Assembly (NCBI GenBank): GCA_024138025.1
Contig: JAMXBD010000055.1
Location: forward strand, 124,001 to 188,000
Direction: 5' to 3'
Length of the DNA stretch: 64,000 nt
Source: Combretum micranthum
Taxonomy: Eukaryota > Streptophyta > Magnoliopsida > Myrtales > Combretaceae
The notes below the pieces were generated by a model that did no database searches, was not told the DNA's origin, and saw only the letters and a list, made by a program, of their open reading frames with translations. Below are positions 22,384-34,700 of this stretch, piece by piece. Each line of letters begins with the position of its first letter. Position 1 is the first letter of the stretch. Made by a program: the position numbers and the translations under genes.

Positions 22384-25300
22384 GTGAATATACAATTCGT
22401 CTTCTGAAGTCAAGCGTTTCGTCTTACCGCGTCGTGTTATGAAATCGATTAATTTTAGACTTACTACTAAAACTACGTTACGTATACACAAATAATAACA
22501 AAGAAAATGAAAAATTTACATACATGCGTTTATTTAAAACTAGGTAATGCTTGCGAATTTGCAAGTGAAGTTTTCAATTAATTTTTGATGAGTTTTACAG
22601 GTTGGAGCACCACCTGAAATCGTGAGCCTTCTAGAAGAAATTGGCAAAGATCATAGTCGTAGGAGAATTAGCATGACATGCACACAGATAGGAACAAATC
22701 CTGAACTAGATGAATTCATGGTACGGCTTCACTCTCTCTCTCTCTCTCTTTCTTTCAATTAAATGAAATTCTGCCTACAAGACCGTCGTCCAGTTAAGTC
22801 GAATCGATTTGATTATTTAAACCATTGGGGTTGTTTTACTTTTTTTTTTTTTTTTTGGTTTTTCTTTTCACAAGGAATCATATTGTGAAATACTACATAA
22901 ATACAAGGAGGAACTATCGAAGCCGTTTGATGAGGCCACCATGTTCTTGAATGACATCGAATCTCAACTCAACAACCTTTGCAAGGATGCAAATACTTCT
23001 ACGACGTCGTTGGGGTCTGGAAATTGTCACTCGGGTATACTATAAATATTATTATTTTGTGTTATATATGTATATTTTTAAGTTTTTATGAATTAATTGG
23101 TAATTACCTTCTTCTAGTACTTGGTGGGAGATGATGGGTCATGTTTAGGTTCTGTGCATGAAATGACATGTATGGTGTAGAGTTTAGAATGAGGTTAAAA
23201 TTAAAATAATAGTTTTATTCACCCAATGAATATGACATAATTATATTCTTTGTTTTCTAATGAGGGATTCAAAACTATTTCATCGCTATAAAAAGCATAA
23301 CATATTATTCTTGCTTTTGTCACATACCCTTTTTAACTCTTATAGATAGGTACATAAATATGCTCCTCACTAAAATAATTTTACCTTCTTTGGGGGTTGC
23401 CTTCAATGGTGTTCTATATTTGTGTTATCTTGGCTGTTTGAGAGGTGTAATTCCAAGGTCATGTGTTTCCCAAAAAATTACATTGTCGGAATTACTCGAT
23501 AATTGTTTGCATTGCTGCATTAATGGTATTTTAACTCAAGTAATATGCTTTATATACAGTGATGATGTATGGTTATCTTCTTCTTGGTGAACAGCAGGTT
23601 CCGGTTTTTTTGCATTAGGTACTAAGTATATTGCAAAAGAAGAGAAACCCTTTTTCCAGTATTGCTTGAAGAATGATTCAAATCCCACTAGGTTTTAGGA
23701 GTGAGTGGTGATGTGAACAAGGTATAAGCAAAACCGAACAAGTCAAAAGACCTTTGTTTTGTGGTTTATCACAAGTATGGCCTACGTGTGTTGGTTGGCT
23801 ATTCGATGTTCTTGACTATTTCAAGAATTTTGTATAATCAGAAAATGCAACGATGGTCTTTGCTTTCATTAATTGGGGATGGGGATAATAACAATAAGCA
23901 GAAGAAAAGCAATACACTTACTCTACGTGAGTAGTAACCACGACTAAAACGCATAAAAATGTGTCTTAACATGATTGTTGCCTAAATGCCATGTATATTT
24001 AAGGACTTGAAGTATGCTCTCAGCCTTAAGCTGGTTCATAAGATTGCATAGCTCAGTGAACCTTCTAACTTGTATTGCGATTTTATAACTCATCCAGTAT
24101 CATGAGTTTTTCATATACTTGGAGCATTAGGCTTTATGTGTCATCATTAAATCCTCACCTATCATTGATTAGACAATGTTACAAGGGCTTGGATGCCTAA
24201 TTTTGTCATATCTTGAGCTTAAATCATGGTGATGAAATGGGTTTTTTATCATTGAGCTTGAGTTAGAATCTAGAAAAAGCTTGATAGGCTTGTCTATGTA
24301 TTATTACATATAAGAATCTTGTGTTGCGTTGTCAATATGTTTGGTTCGTTCGTTCACTAGATAGCTAATCTGGTGAGTTTTGACCTTTCCATGGATAAAA
24401 ATTGAACTTAGAAACATAACTAAGCATTTCATATCCTATCTTTCCTTGAGGATAGTTGTTTGGATTTATCCCATTTTACCCTAAGCCATGCACCCTTTAC
24501 TTCGTTAAGGCCCTATTTGGATTGTCAAATTTTTATTAGTATCGGATTTGTATCGATTCAGTATTGGTTCGGTGTCAATATCGGTTCGATATCGATATCT
24601 TCAGTTTGGTCAGTTTATGAGTAAGGATCAAAACGATGCCAAATCGTTCATATCAATATTAGTTTTTCATTGGTATCATATCAGTATCGGTTCAGTATTT
24701 GTTTGATACCAAAATGATGCCAGAATGACGAACCAACCCTAAATTGTTTGGTTATGGTGGCATGTGAACGACGATGCTTATTTTGTGGTTAGTGGAGCAC
24801 TTCAATTCATCACATAAGCACTTAAAGAATGAAGAGATTGGTGCATTGTAGTTGTGCATTGCGAATTTAATCCCTTGTTTGATTAAAATTGTGATCCATC
24901 ATGTATTCACATGCCGATCCCTTAATTTATTATTTTTCTCAATCACATAATGGAAACATTTTTTAAGTGCTAGAAACCTATGGTACTGATCAGATTTGTG
25001 TTTATTGCTCTCTTTCTTCATGAACTAAATATTTCTTTTTGTTGCTTTACCATGTTTGGAGAGCCAATACTATTTTGTTAATGATGGTATTGCTTGTAGA
25101 ACAATAAACTGCTTTCATTAACCAAAAGTGGTGTTTTAGGACTGGCTTTGCATTTTAGTTTTTAAAATTTTCAAATGTAGGAATATCAAGAGAGATAAGC
25201 GCCTAGAAGTAAAAAGCATGACACACATGGATTTTGCATGGAAAACTCAAAACACCATAGGGGTGAAAAACCTTGAGTATAATAACTGGAAAATGGGTTT

Positions 25301-28166
25301 ACTATCACAGATCCTCTATTTCTTCTAAAATAGGTCTTTAGAATCATACATCTTTCTTACACTATCCAATACAATTATATCATATATATTGTGTTTATAA
25401 AACTGAAACCGTAATATATAGTAAAAGAAATAACTTAAGTCAACAAAAAAGGAAATACAAAACAGGAAATTACCACAAGCATCACAACACACCTCAGTTG
25501 AATTGTAGACACTGACTGGTCAGCTGGCCTTGGGGATGGTGGCTACACACTTGGCTGGTCAACTGATCCTTTGTTATCTTGTGCTCCAACTTTTCCATTT
25601 CTTGATTTCTTTGCCTTTCCAGTCTCCTAACCTGAGTCATGTGTAAAATCGAGAAACATATTCAATAATTGGTTCATTTTATCTATTGCCTTTCACTAGC
25701 CAACTCAGTATTTCATTTTATTTATTGTGGTGGTGATGTCATAGCATAAGACTTAATAGCTGCCTAGAGAATGCTAGATTTAAGCTAATGTAATTACATT
25801 ATCATTTTAAAATATATAAAATAAGTAATTATCATGCTGAAGAAACAATGACTTTAGACAACTTGAATTGGGCTATCTCAAGTTGGAATATGCAATCTAG
25901 ACGGGTTATTTTGATGAATAATCTATGTATACCCAGCAACCACAAGTCAAGATTCTAGTGTATTTTGTAAGAAATTGTTATTTTATGACCATGTAGTCCT
26001 CTTCAGCCTTTAAAATTCATTTAGTCTAGAATACATACATGTGTGTCTTTTCAAATGGATCCTTTGATATAGTCTACATATGTCATCCATGTGTATGCTC
26101 GGAAAGATGAAATTATGTTATGGTGAACTTGAAGGTAATTATCTAAGCATTTGTCCATAAAATTTTGTAATTTTAGCTGGGCAAAAGCTTTCATGTACCT
26201 TAACAATTTGTTTAGTCGATTGTTTGGTATGCGAAATGAATAAAGGAAGGGATCAAATCCATCGATAATTTTTTTCATTAATATTCCACTCTTTATATTC
26301 CTTTCTTACTTTATATTTGGATAATGGAGAGGAAGAAAATGAGAGAAATTCTAATCATCAGTAAAGAAAAGAAAAATAATGTGAAATTACCACTATGCAT
26401 ATGAAATTAGAAAAAGAAGACAGGTAACTGAAAAAAGAAACAGTTTTGGAATAACCTCTCTCGTAAGTGGTAGGAAGCAAAAAACATGTGGACCCGAAGG
26501 AAGTAATTCTATATTATTTCTTTTCCCCCCTTAATTTCACATCAACCCAAACACTAGAATTAAATACTTTCCTCCCAATTTCCTTCCCTTTTCCTCTTCC
26601 CAAACACATTGTAAAAGAAAGCCTCTCTACTAGCTACAAAGAAAGCTAGTTAGAATGGGAAGCCACTAGCAACAAGATATTTCCATGGAATTATTTGATT
26701 ATTCCTTGCACTTGTGTTGACATAGAATTGGTTGTCCTCTTAGCTTGTCATGGTCCTTATTGGCCAGTTGCTGGACATGCACACCTTCTCTTGTCAAATA
26801 ATGTGCCTGAAGTAGCAATATTCTTTAGTCTCAATATTCAATAATGAACCACCATGTGTGATCTTGAATTTTTATGATCTAATTTTGGATCATATTCCTG
26901 TTTGCATCGATGTGATGGGTGCTGGCCATCTTTCCTTTCCTTTCCGCTCTTCATGCTTGTACAACCAGCACCCTAACTTCTTCATAACTTTATGCTTTTA
27001 CCTTTTTTTTTTTTTTTTCCAATTAGGTTCTTGTTTCTTTTTATTTAGGGTACTCTGAGTGCATTGCCATGTGACTGAGGTAAAAGCTTATTTGTTTTGC
27101 CTTTCCTTGTCTTGTAATGCCAACTGGCATAAAATCTGTGTTATCCGGTGAAAGTACTGAGAAATGGAGTTTAAAACATTGCACTCTTGCATTAAAGTTG
27201 TCCTGATGTTAGTAAAACATTCTTTACAACTGCTGTACACGATAGAAATTTCTTTTTTTTTGGGCCAAAACACGACAAAAAAATTAGAAAACGAAAAATT
27301 TATTTACAATGTCCTGACTCCTTACACATTGCTTTTTTATTTCTTGTATGGATAGTCTCGGATGAGGTGGCAGGGAGTTCAGATGAGGAGTTGAGTTTTG
27401 GGGATGCAGACACACATGCAGGTCAAGATTCATTGCGTGGTCCTCCAGATGACAAAAATCTTAAAGAAGTTCTGCTGCGTAAGTACAGTGGGTACGTTAG
27501 CAGCTTGAGGAAAGAATTCCTAAAGAAGAGAAAAAATGGAAAGCTACCAAAGGATGCTAGGATGGTGTTGCTAGATTGGTGGAACTCCCATTATCGATGG
27601 CCATATCCCACGGTAATCTTGGTGCATCTTTACCTTGTCTGTTGCTTTTTCTGTTATATGATTTCGCTCTCTTTCTAACATTATCTGCAATATAGAACAT
27701 ATGTTGAAATTTGTAATAAACCAGCACAGAAAACTATACAATTCAAAATAACATGTTTCAAGAAATGAAAATAAGCATACTCCATGCATTTCATTGTTAT
27801 GCAAGGCTTGTTGAGATACACTATATGCTCTTATAGCGTATTGACATAATGCTTCATATAACTACTGTCTTGAAGCTGGTACCTGTTCTTGAAGTTATCC
27901 TGCCTTAAAACTGTTGTACTGCTATATGACTGATATTCTCTAAAAATACTGTTTTATTGAATGGTTAATATCCTAGGAAGAGGAAAAATCAATGCTATCA
28001 GAAGTTACGGGCTAGACCAAAAGCAGATAAACAATTGGTTCATAAACCAGAGGAAGCGACACTGGAAACCTTCCGAGGATATGAGATTCGCTCTAATGGA
28101 GGGTGTGGTGGTAGCATTGGAGGGCCCTCATACTTTGATTCTGGAGGTGCAGGTCATAATTTCTAA
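22066..28166 (+). CDS. Class I KNOX homeobox transcription factor, frameshifted in last exon
   Basis: Five exons encode a KNOTTED1-like TALE homeodomain protein, a nuclear regulator that keeps shoot meristem cells undifferentiated. KNOX1 lies near residues 79-120 ([20 protein letters not shown]), KNOX2 near 136-185 ([20 protein letters not shown]), ELK near 235-256 ([20 protein letters not shown]) and then the homeodomain with its PYP loop (HYRWPYPT). Coding exons are 22066-22383, 22601-22720, 22875-23034, 27356-27612 and 27977-28166, all with GT..AG borders. In the last exon, after [12 protein letters not shown], a missing base gives TAG at 28013-28015, so the predicted product stops at 297 residues without helix 3. 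The helix 3 sequence and the C-terminal tail persist in two other frames. The start MDEFYRQQ is typical. It looks closer to KNAT2/KNAT6-like than STM-like proteins, judged from memory. Confidence 0.9.
22601..22720 (+). CDS. KNOX exon 2
   Basis: Forty codons ([15 protein letters not shown] through PELDEFM) between a TTTTACAG acceptor and a GTACGG donor. A size near 120 bp is usual for this exon in class I KNOX genes. Confidence 0.92.
22875..23034 (+). CDS. KNOX exon 3
   Basis: This exon starts [20 protein letters not shown] after TTCACAAG and carries the rest of KNOX2. It ends with one base of a split valine codon before GTATAC. Confidence 0.92.
24510..24745. repeat. TATCGG-rich dispersed repeat in KNOX intron 3
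   Basis: It starts TTTGGATTGTCAAATTTTT, is rich in TATCGGTT/GGTATCAT motifs and ends GATACCAAAATGATGCC. The same layout recurs at 47449-47640, and part of it near 55990-56100, so this is a dispersed family, perhaps a MITE. Confidence 0.5.
26310..26612. repeat. Possible MITE in KNOX intron 3
   Basis: The left end has ATTTGGATAATGGAGAGGAA and the right end has CCTCTTCCCAAACAC, roughly inverse to it. A similar purine-to-pyrimidine inverted layout is seen at 50431-50796. Target duplications were not defined. Confidence 0.35.
27356..27612 (+). CDS. KNOX exon 4 (ELK and homeodomain start)
   Basis: The 257-bp exon follows TGGATAG. It encodes the acidic [10 protein letters not shown] linker, the ELK domain and the first part of the homeodomain through [11 protein letters not shown], ending in phase 0 at GTAATC. 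Confidence 0.93.
27977..28166 (+). pseudogene. KNOX exon 5 with two frame changes
   Basis: The exon starts [12 protein letters not shown] in the correct frame, then meets TAG at 28013-28015. From 28012 a second frame reads [20 protein letters not shown] and [11 protein letters not shown], the invariant homeodomain helix 3. From about 28104 a third frame reads [20 protein letters not shown] to a TAA at 28164-28166, a plausible KNOX C-terminus. Both changes shift in the same direction, as if one base (or one base modulo three) were lost at each point. Confidence 0.88.
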
Positions 28167-30749
28167 TGTCGCTTGTTTTAGTTGAAGGCTGTATTCTTTT
28201 GTTTTGTCCTGTAATTCTCCTTTTATCTCATATGTACAGCTTGTGTTCTTATTTCCTCAATCCTGATGCTTATGCTTTCCCTTGAAAATTTCTAAAAAGA
28301 ATAATTCCATGGTATTTTAGTCTGCAACATGATGATTCCGTTGAATACAATGCTGGAATCATTGAAGGAAAGATTCAATGAAAATCATACTCAGTAGTGT
28401 TATTTTGCACATTCGCTCTCTTTGTACTTAAAGTTGCTTGGTTGCGCTTCATAAGCTCACGTTTTTACAATAAGTGGAGTGGCGTGGTGCTGTGGCTTGC
28501 AATTAGGTTTTCAAGGATTTAAATGAGTGGAGTTGATTTGGGTTCTATTTAGTTTTTTTTTTTTTTTTTTTTTTTGCTTAAATTTCTCTTTAATTGATTA
28601 TAATTTGTACTTTCTTTTTGTTTTCTTGCTGGAAAAATGACGTTGAAAGTGTCTTTATTTTGTAATGAGCAAAAAAGTCAAAGTAGAGATAAAAAATGTA
28701 AAGTTTGAAAGTTCAGATACTAATTTGCCCAAATTGCAATATAGAAACACTTTCAATGCCGTTTTTGCTTTTCTAGTCATTGCTCTCTGTCATTGTGCTT
28801 TGATGGCAATATAAACGATTTTCTCAATCCGTGTTGGTGGATTCAACAAGATGAATTCTTGAACTTTGGCACCTAGTTAATTGTTTATCTAGGAGATCAA
28901 ACTATTTGTCAATTTTATGGCGCAAAAAAAAAAATAAAATAAAATAAATAAATCAAACAAACAAACTATTTGTCAATTTAGTAGAGTTACATATTCGATT
29001 ATTCTCCATTGCTGCAGAGATTTCTGAAAATTAAGTTGTCAGGCGAACTGATGCAAAAGATCCTCTATTGTTGTCTAGTTTCGATCATCTTGATGAAATG
29101 GTAATTGCATTTGTCGGAAGCAATTATTTATGTTTAGTTTACAAAAGTTTTCCATTTTTTTTTTTTTTTTACACTTACATTGCTTTTGGGTTATTGGAGT
29201 AAAATTATTATTTTGTATTTATTATTTTGAAATAGCTATTCCTTTTTTTTTTTGGTTTGTAAAAAATTTTATATAATGAATGCCTATTCGATCTAATATG
29301 AAATAGATGAAAATTCTTATACGATCTCTTCACTACATGAATCACTATTTCTAATAAAAAGCAATTATTTTTTTTAAATATATGTAATTATGAAATAAAG
29401 GAATTTCTATTCCTTTTCAAACCTATTTTCTTAACAGTCAACTAAAGTTATAACACCACGGTAAAAGTCTTCCACTTTGCTTCTTGATTTTCATGCTTGA
29501 ATTTCGTTTGCTTTCGCGATTGAAGACCTGACTGAACATTTAAGTTGCAAATGTGGCACTTTGTAGCATGTTTCACTCCTCTTCTCCATTTACTTGAACC
29601 AATAGTGATGCCAACTATTGGAAGACAAGCATTTGTTGTTAGACCGCAATGGCTATAATTGAATAGAATTATCTTGAAGAGGTATTCTTTAAAGACGGGC
29701 TCTGATCCAAAATTTGGGGAGTGGATCATGAAGTGTGCCTATTGTCGATTTCAATATGTACTGGTAAATGGACAAGTTAGCCAAGTTGATGGGGGAAATC
29801 AGAGAAGGGTATTTTAATGTGTAGTTCAAAATGTTGATGTTTTACAAAGAATAATTCAGGCGATTATTTCATGGAAACTAGTCTAATCTAGATTTTAAAG
29901 AGAACCCTATATTTGGTGGGTAATTTGGTTTCTTTTTGCCGAGTGTGCCGGACAGTGAAAAGAACACATACGGACCAAGGAGCACGAGACTACTATGTAA
30001 TTCTCTTGTGCCAAGGTGTGAGTTATGTAGGAGCCAATCTAGCAGCGGCATATGCAGATTAAAATTGACGTTGGACGGCTATATCTCATTCTATTTGTTA
30101 CAAACAATGAGCATGATCTGATAGAGTATGATAACTTGCTCGTGGCATCAGGACATACCAAAAAGGCAATGTACACCATAGTTGTCAGAATTGCAAGTTA
30201 AATATACGATTATATGAATTTGTGATTTTACATGTTTTATCTTAATTAAAATGATGTAAAATTTTATTAGCGTAGGCATTAAGTGGAAATATGAATTTAT
30301 GTACATGATTTTATATGTTTACGATTCCATTGATATTGCACGGTTTTTTATGATTCTGCTGTGTCTATACATTCTGATAAATAGTAAAATCATGATAGAC
30401 ACTATTTTTTAAATATTTAATCCTGTTGGGGGAGTATTTTAGACACATCTCAATAGAAACACCTTTATCTTAGGAGGAAGGCCTTTCCTATTCAAGCAAA
30501 ATTTGTGTTAGTTATAATTTTAGGGTACGCAATACCATCGAAAAAGTCCCTCAAGGCTTTGATTTTGAATTAGAATAGTAAGTCTTCTATTATTTGGTGT
30601 CTATTTGACATATGTTTGGATCAAACTGCTTGTCAAAAAAATAGATAAAAAGAAGGTGAAGACTTAATTACACATATATAGACTATACAAATCGAATGCG
30701 GATCAAATACTGATGCATATTAAATAGAGATGAAAAAAAACACTTATAC
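28167..30749. other. KNOX 3' flank and intergenic DNA
   Basis: The first few hundred bases probably include the KNOX 3' untranslated region. Long T tracts occur at 28551-28576 and 29154-29170. Open frames at 29448-29729 (-) and 29936-30121 (+) show no recognised domain. Confidence 0.5.
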
Positions 30750-32415
30750 TTTTTTTTTTTTTTTTTGTCGTGGCATAGTTTAGCCTAACGGCTCCATTTT
30801 CCCCCAAATTTCCAAGCTCTTTTATGTTGCCATGCCTAATTTCCTTTTATAAGATCATCCAGTCCATGCTCATTATATTCATTTGGAGTTGTGAGAAGTT
30901 TCCAATTATTCCAATGGATATTCTTAGGTCTCAGTTGTGCTACTTCAAGTGAAGTTTTTTTGGCTATTTTATCAAGTGAGTTGATGGTTTCCGTAGGTAG
31001 GTTGGCTGGCTGCATATAATAGCTTAATGCTTTAAAGGACTAATTTTTTTTGTAAGAATGAACCTGCCTGCTAGACTGAGAAGTTTTCCTTTCCAGTTAG
31101 CTAATTTTTTGGAGTTTTATTGATGAGGTTAGTGAGTTGAGATGGTCTTGGCTTATGGCCTTTTGTCTAGGTGATAGTTTAAGTAAGTTCTAAAATTGCT
31201 GGTATTGGGTATTCCTATGATGTTAGTCACTACCTTTTGTATATTTTCAGGGGTATTTTTGAAAAGATCATTTTGGACTAGAGGCATTAACTTTTAGACC
31301 TCTTGGAAAATTTATAGAACCTTTGATATAACATTTGTTGACTTAATTGTTGCTTTGGCCATATAATAATATCATTCGCAAAGAAAAGATGGGAGAACAA
31401 TAGTTTTGAACCTTTGAGCTTTATTGGTTCCTATTTATTTTGATCATATTCTTGGTAGATTAACCTACCGAGGATTTCAATGCAGATGATAAATTATAGG
31501 GAGAAATCGGGTCTTTGTCTTATTCCACAAGTAGGGAAGAAGGTCTCAATAGTGGTTCCATATATAAGGATTTGAGCAGATGTTGTAGTAACACAAGATA
31601 ATACAAATGTGATTCACCATTTTGGAAAACCCGAGGTTTCTAATGTCCGCATGATGAAGCCCCATCAAAGTTTGTCAAACGCCTTTTCAATGACAAGCTT
31701 AGGGAACACCTATCCCAAGCTTTTTATTTTTATTTTTTTTTTCTAGAGTTGTGGATGGGTTTGTTTAGTATGATTATATATGTTATCAGCTCAGGAATAA
31801 AGCTAGCTTGGATAGGGTGAATAAGATTGTCAAGAAAAGGTCTAAGGTGGTTTACAAGAAATTTTGAAACAATCTTATAGATGGCGTTGCATAGACCTAT
31901 AGGTTTGTAGTGGGTGACTTGCTCCACACTTGCTAATTTGGGTAAGAGCACTGAAAAAGCTCTATTGATTTCTTATGGGAGCTTTTTTTTTTTTTTTTTT
32001 TTATTGTTTTGCTGTTTGAAATATCTGAGTAATTAAGTCGTAACAAAGTCATCAGTAATTTCCAAGTACATTTAAAAAAATCGGGCATGTAATTCACCAG
32101 TTCATAGACTCTTCCAAGATCCTTTGACTCAAGGTCCATTTCCATACTATCTTGATTATCCAATGGTTGATTCGAATGGATTAATTGGGCGTTTGATGAG
32201 CCTTCCGATAGGGCAGCACTCAGCAGGGATGACTGCTTCTTGCTATATAATTTTTCCTGGTAGTGAACACAGTCATATAGCCAGTTTCCTATTGTCTTCA
32301 GTAGCATGTATTCTATTTTTACTCCTTCTGTTGAGCACTGAAAGATGGTAATATCTAGTGTTTTTGTCTACATCTTGAATACGGTTGGTCTTTGCCTTTA
32401 TTTTTCCAGAATTTT
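30750..32415 (-). mobile_element. 5'-truncated LINE (L1-type) with poly-A tail
   Basis: The - strand carries, in order, a pre-RT linker (DVDKNTRYYHLSVLNRRSKN, GNWLYD), RT blocks and a post-RT region. It ends at a T-run on the + strand (30750-30766) that is the LINE poly-A tail. The 5' end, with the endonuclease, is missing, as is usual for LINE copies. Flanking target duplications were not identified. Confidence 0.85.
30780..32410 (-). pseudogene. LINE reverse transcriptase remnant
   Basis: The clearest block is at 31730-31951: LLPKLASVEQVTHYKPIGLC, NAIYKIVSKFLVNHLRPFLD, LIHPIQASFIP. Further on the - strand come KAFDKLxWGFIMRTLETSGFP, SCVTTTSAQILIYGTTIETF and GIRQRPDFSL. HLFFANDII near 31360-31400 is the normally FADD-type catalytic motif, here FAND. 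A post-RT stretch (YMQPANLPTETINSLDKI, LRPKNIHWNNWKLL) follows. Stops and frame changes are frequent, including an A-rich run on the coding strand at about 31983-32002, so the gene is dead. This enzyme class copies its own RNA at the nicked target site. Confidence 0.88.
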
Positions 32416-33739
32416 TATATATACAATCTAGCTAGCACAAGGTATTTAAACGGCATGAGGAGCACCGTCGTAGACAACAAACGACAATTACGTTATACAA
32501 TCTTACATTAGTTGCAAAGTTCATTGACACTAACATTAGGCTTTAAAAGCTTAAATTTTTGTAAAAATTATTAAATTAATATAAAACAAAAAACACAATA
32601 TAAATGGATTTTCCCCATTGCTTGTCATAGTCGGCTGCAAATAAACTTCGTTGTTTGGGCCTGGCTTTGGAAAGAGTACCATATTTGGTTTGGATTTGAT
32701 TAAGCCTTAGTTTTGTTTGAGCTGAACTCAAATTATTACTATATTATAGTCCAACCAAGCTTAATTACGTTTATAAGCTTATTGAACTAAACATAATGAA
32801 GCCCACGAAGCTAAAGCTTGGCTCGAAAAGGGACTCATTTGAGGCAACTCAACTCATTTGCTATTAAATCTAACTTGAGTAAATAGCAAATACCTTGTGG
32901 GACTCAAATAACTACAAGCTTATTTACACCTCAACACAGTGAATTAGTGCCCAATGAAATACAGCTCTATTTTTCATTTTCAAATGTGTACATGGGAAAC
33001 ACATAATTTGAAGAAACATAGATATAAATAGTATAAACATCAAACTTTTATTAATCATAAACCCAACGAAGAAAATGACAAAACTACTGGTTGAAGGTAG
33101 AAGTATAAAAGCATATGATTTCTTTAAGGATATATAAAACAAATTATATATATACGTATATAAAATTGGATTTCAGCTTAATTCTTGTTTTCCCATAGTT
33201 TTGCACTTACTGTTTCAAGTTTATGGTTGTCATCAGACAAAACGATGCGTCCTTGATAAAGATATAAATAGAGATCTTACATGGAAAGCTTCAATTAAAA
33301 GAAAAGGAGGGAAAAAGTTAGAAAAAGTCCACTTTCTCTTGTCGGGTACAAACAAAGGTGCAATATGAAAAATTAACCCGACTTTGATCGCACAGCTCAC
33401 TCTACTTCGTGTCATAGTTAGAAGATGAAAGAACAGAGCATATATATCCAGAAGGAAGCAAATGCACAAGTGAAAATGTGGTGTATTATAGATATATTCA
33501 TAGGCATGCTTTCTTATTTAAGAGATAAACATAAAAATGCAACGGAAAATTGCAAATAATTCTTAAAATCTAATGTGAGTACTGTTATCCCTTAGCTTTT
33601 ATAAATTGTAATAACCTTTTAAACCCTAAGAACTTGGAATATTTACTTTTTCATTAGAAGAGAGGAAAAATATGCCCAAACTAAAATTTAGAGGTGTTAA
33701 AGTATAATTTAATAAGTTCATTAGGGTGTTATTGTATCA
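32416..33739. other. Intergenic with a CTCG/AAGCTTG-rich repeat
   Basis: The stretch 32640-32930 is rich in AAGCTT, GAGCTG and CTCAACTC motifs and resembles the longer copies at 49350-50345 and 52650-53060. No gene was recognised in the remainder. Confidence 0.45.
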
Positions 33740-34700
33740 AAGCTAATATCACAAGAAGATGTTTGCTGGTTTATCAAAATCTAGGGAATTCTTTGTAACA
33801 TTTACGATTGGCATGTCGGAGTGGATTCAAAATGAAATTACGATTTCAGGTTTTATTTTTTTTCCCCATGTTTGGATATTTTTAAAAATTTTAAGGAGGT
33901 GGATTTGATTATGCTTTGACAATGTAGAATTGTGACTGTATTTATGTTTGTTACTAAGGATAATTTTAATAATAGCATGTCCATTCTATGTATGTATCGA
34001 AATAAAACAAAGATTTATTATTCCGCTATTTATTGCATCCATTCCATTTTATTCCTTCCATTGTAATTCATTCTTGAACAATTTCTGCATAGTACCAAAG
34101 GTGATAGTATATTTATACCAATGTTAAAATTTAGATTTTTTGCTTGTATTTCCCCTTGGAATTTAATAGCTCACAATCCCCCCTTTATATCATATTAGGT
34201 CTAAATACCAACTAATTACTACCCTAGCCATGAAATGATAATCTCTACCTCGACAAGTATTATGTTGCACTTGCTTGACTACACTACATGCAAATTCATT
34301 AACTTCTTATTTCACAAATACCGTATCTACACAAGCTTTTCATCGTAAATATAAGGAAAAGGCTACCACTACCAAACACTACTTTTACTTGTGGTCTTTA
34401 ATTGCAATCGTTTTGCACAAGTTGCATGATTGCATCTTAAAAAGACATGAATCCAAATCCAAGTTGCTGCTCTAAATTTTGCTATCCAACATCATTAGCA
34501 TATCATTTTCACATAAAAGTACAAGTATCTTTTATCAATAAATATCATAATCAATAACTTGGATTTCATGCCACTCATTCTGGTAAAATCCATCCAATTG
34601 CCAAAAATTCTATCAATATAACCTAGATATCACATGAACAATCCCAAATGGGGAAAATAAATAAAAAAGGTGAAAGTTTGCTATATCATATAAAAAAAAT
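33740..34700. repeat. 0.9-kb tandem duplication, copy 1
   Basis: Direct duplicate of 34701-35570. Shared landmarks are TTTATCAAAATCTAGG, CATAGTACCAAAGGTGATA, CTCGACAAGTATTATG, CACAAGTTGCATGATTGCAT and GAACAATCCCAAATGGGG. About 65 bp at 33850-33917 is absent from copy 2. No coding domain was seen. Confidence 0.88.

Larger units (their letters stand above)
23035..27355 (+). other. KNOX intron 3, 4.3 kb
   Basis: This large intron separates the KNOX2 exon from the ELK/homeodomain exon. In maize kn1 the third intron is long and holds regulatory sequence whose disruption causes ectopic expression, so this one may also be regulatory. It contains a TATCGG-rich repeat (24510-24745) and a possible MITE (26310-26612). 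Short open frames within it (for example 23360-23590 and 26858-27058) show no domain. Confidence 0.8.

Noticed and set aside
27970..28015. An alternative splice acceptor that would restore the KNOX homeodomain frame
   Set aside because: AG dinucleotides near 27976-27985 do not give the frame needed for helix 3, and moving the acceptor would also break the PYP-EEEK junction.
28005..28020. Programmed ribosomal frameshift in the KNOX gene
   Set aside because: No slippery heptamer is visible, nuclear KNOX genes are not known to use this, and a second shift would also be needed.
29448..30121. Possible exons after the KNOX gene
   Set aside because: No domain, no convincing splice sites and no continuity between the two opposite-strand frames.
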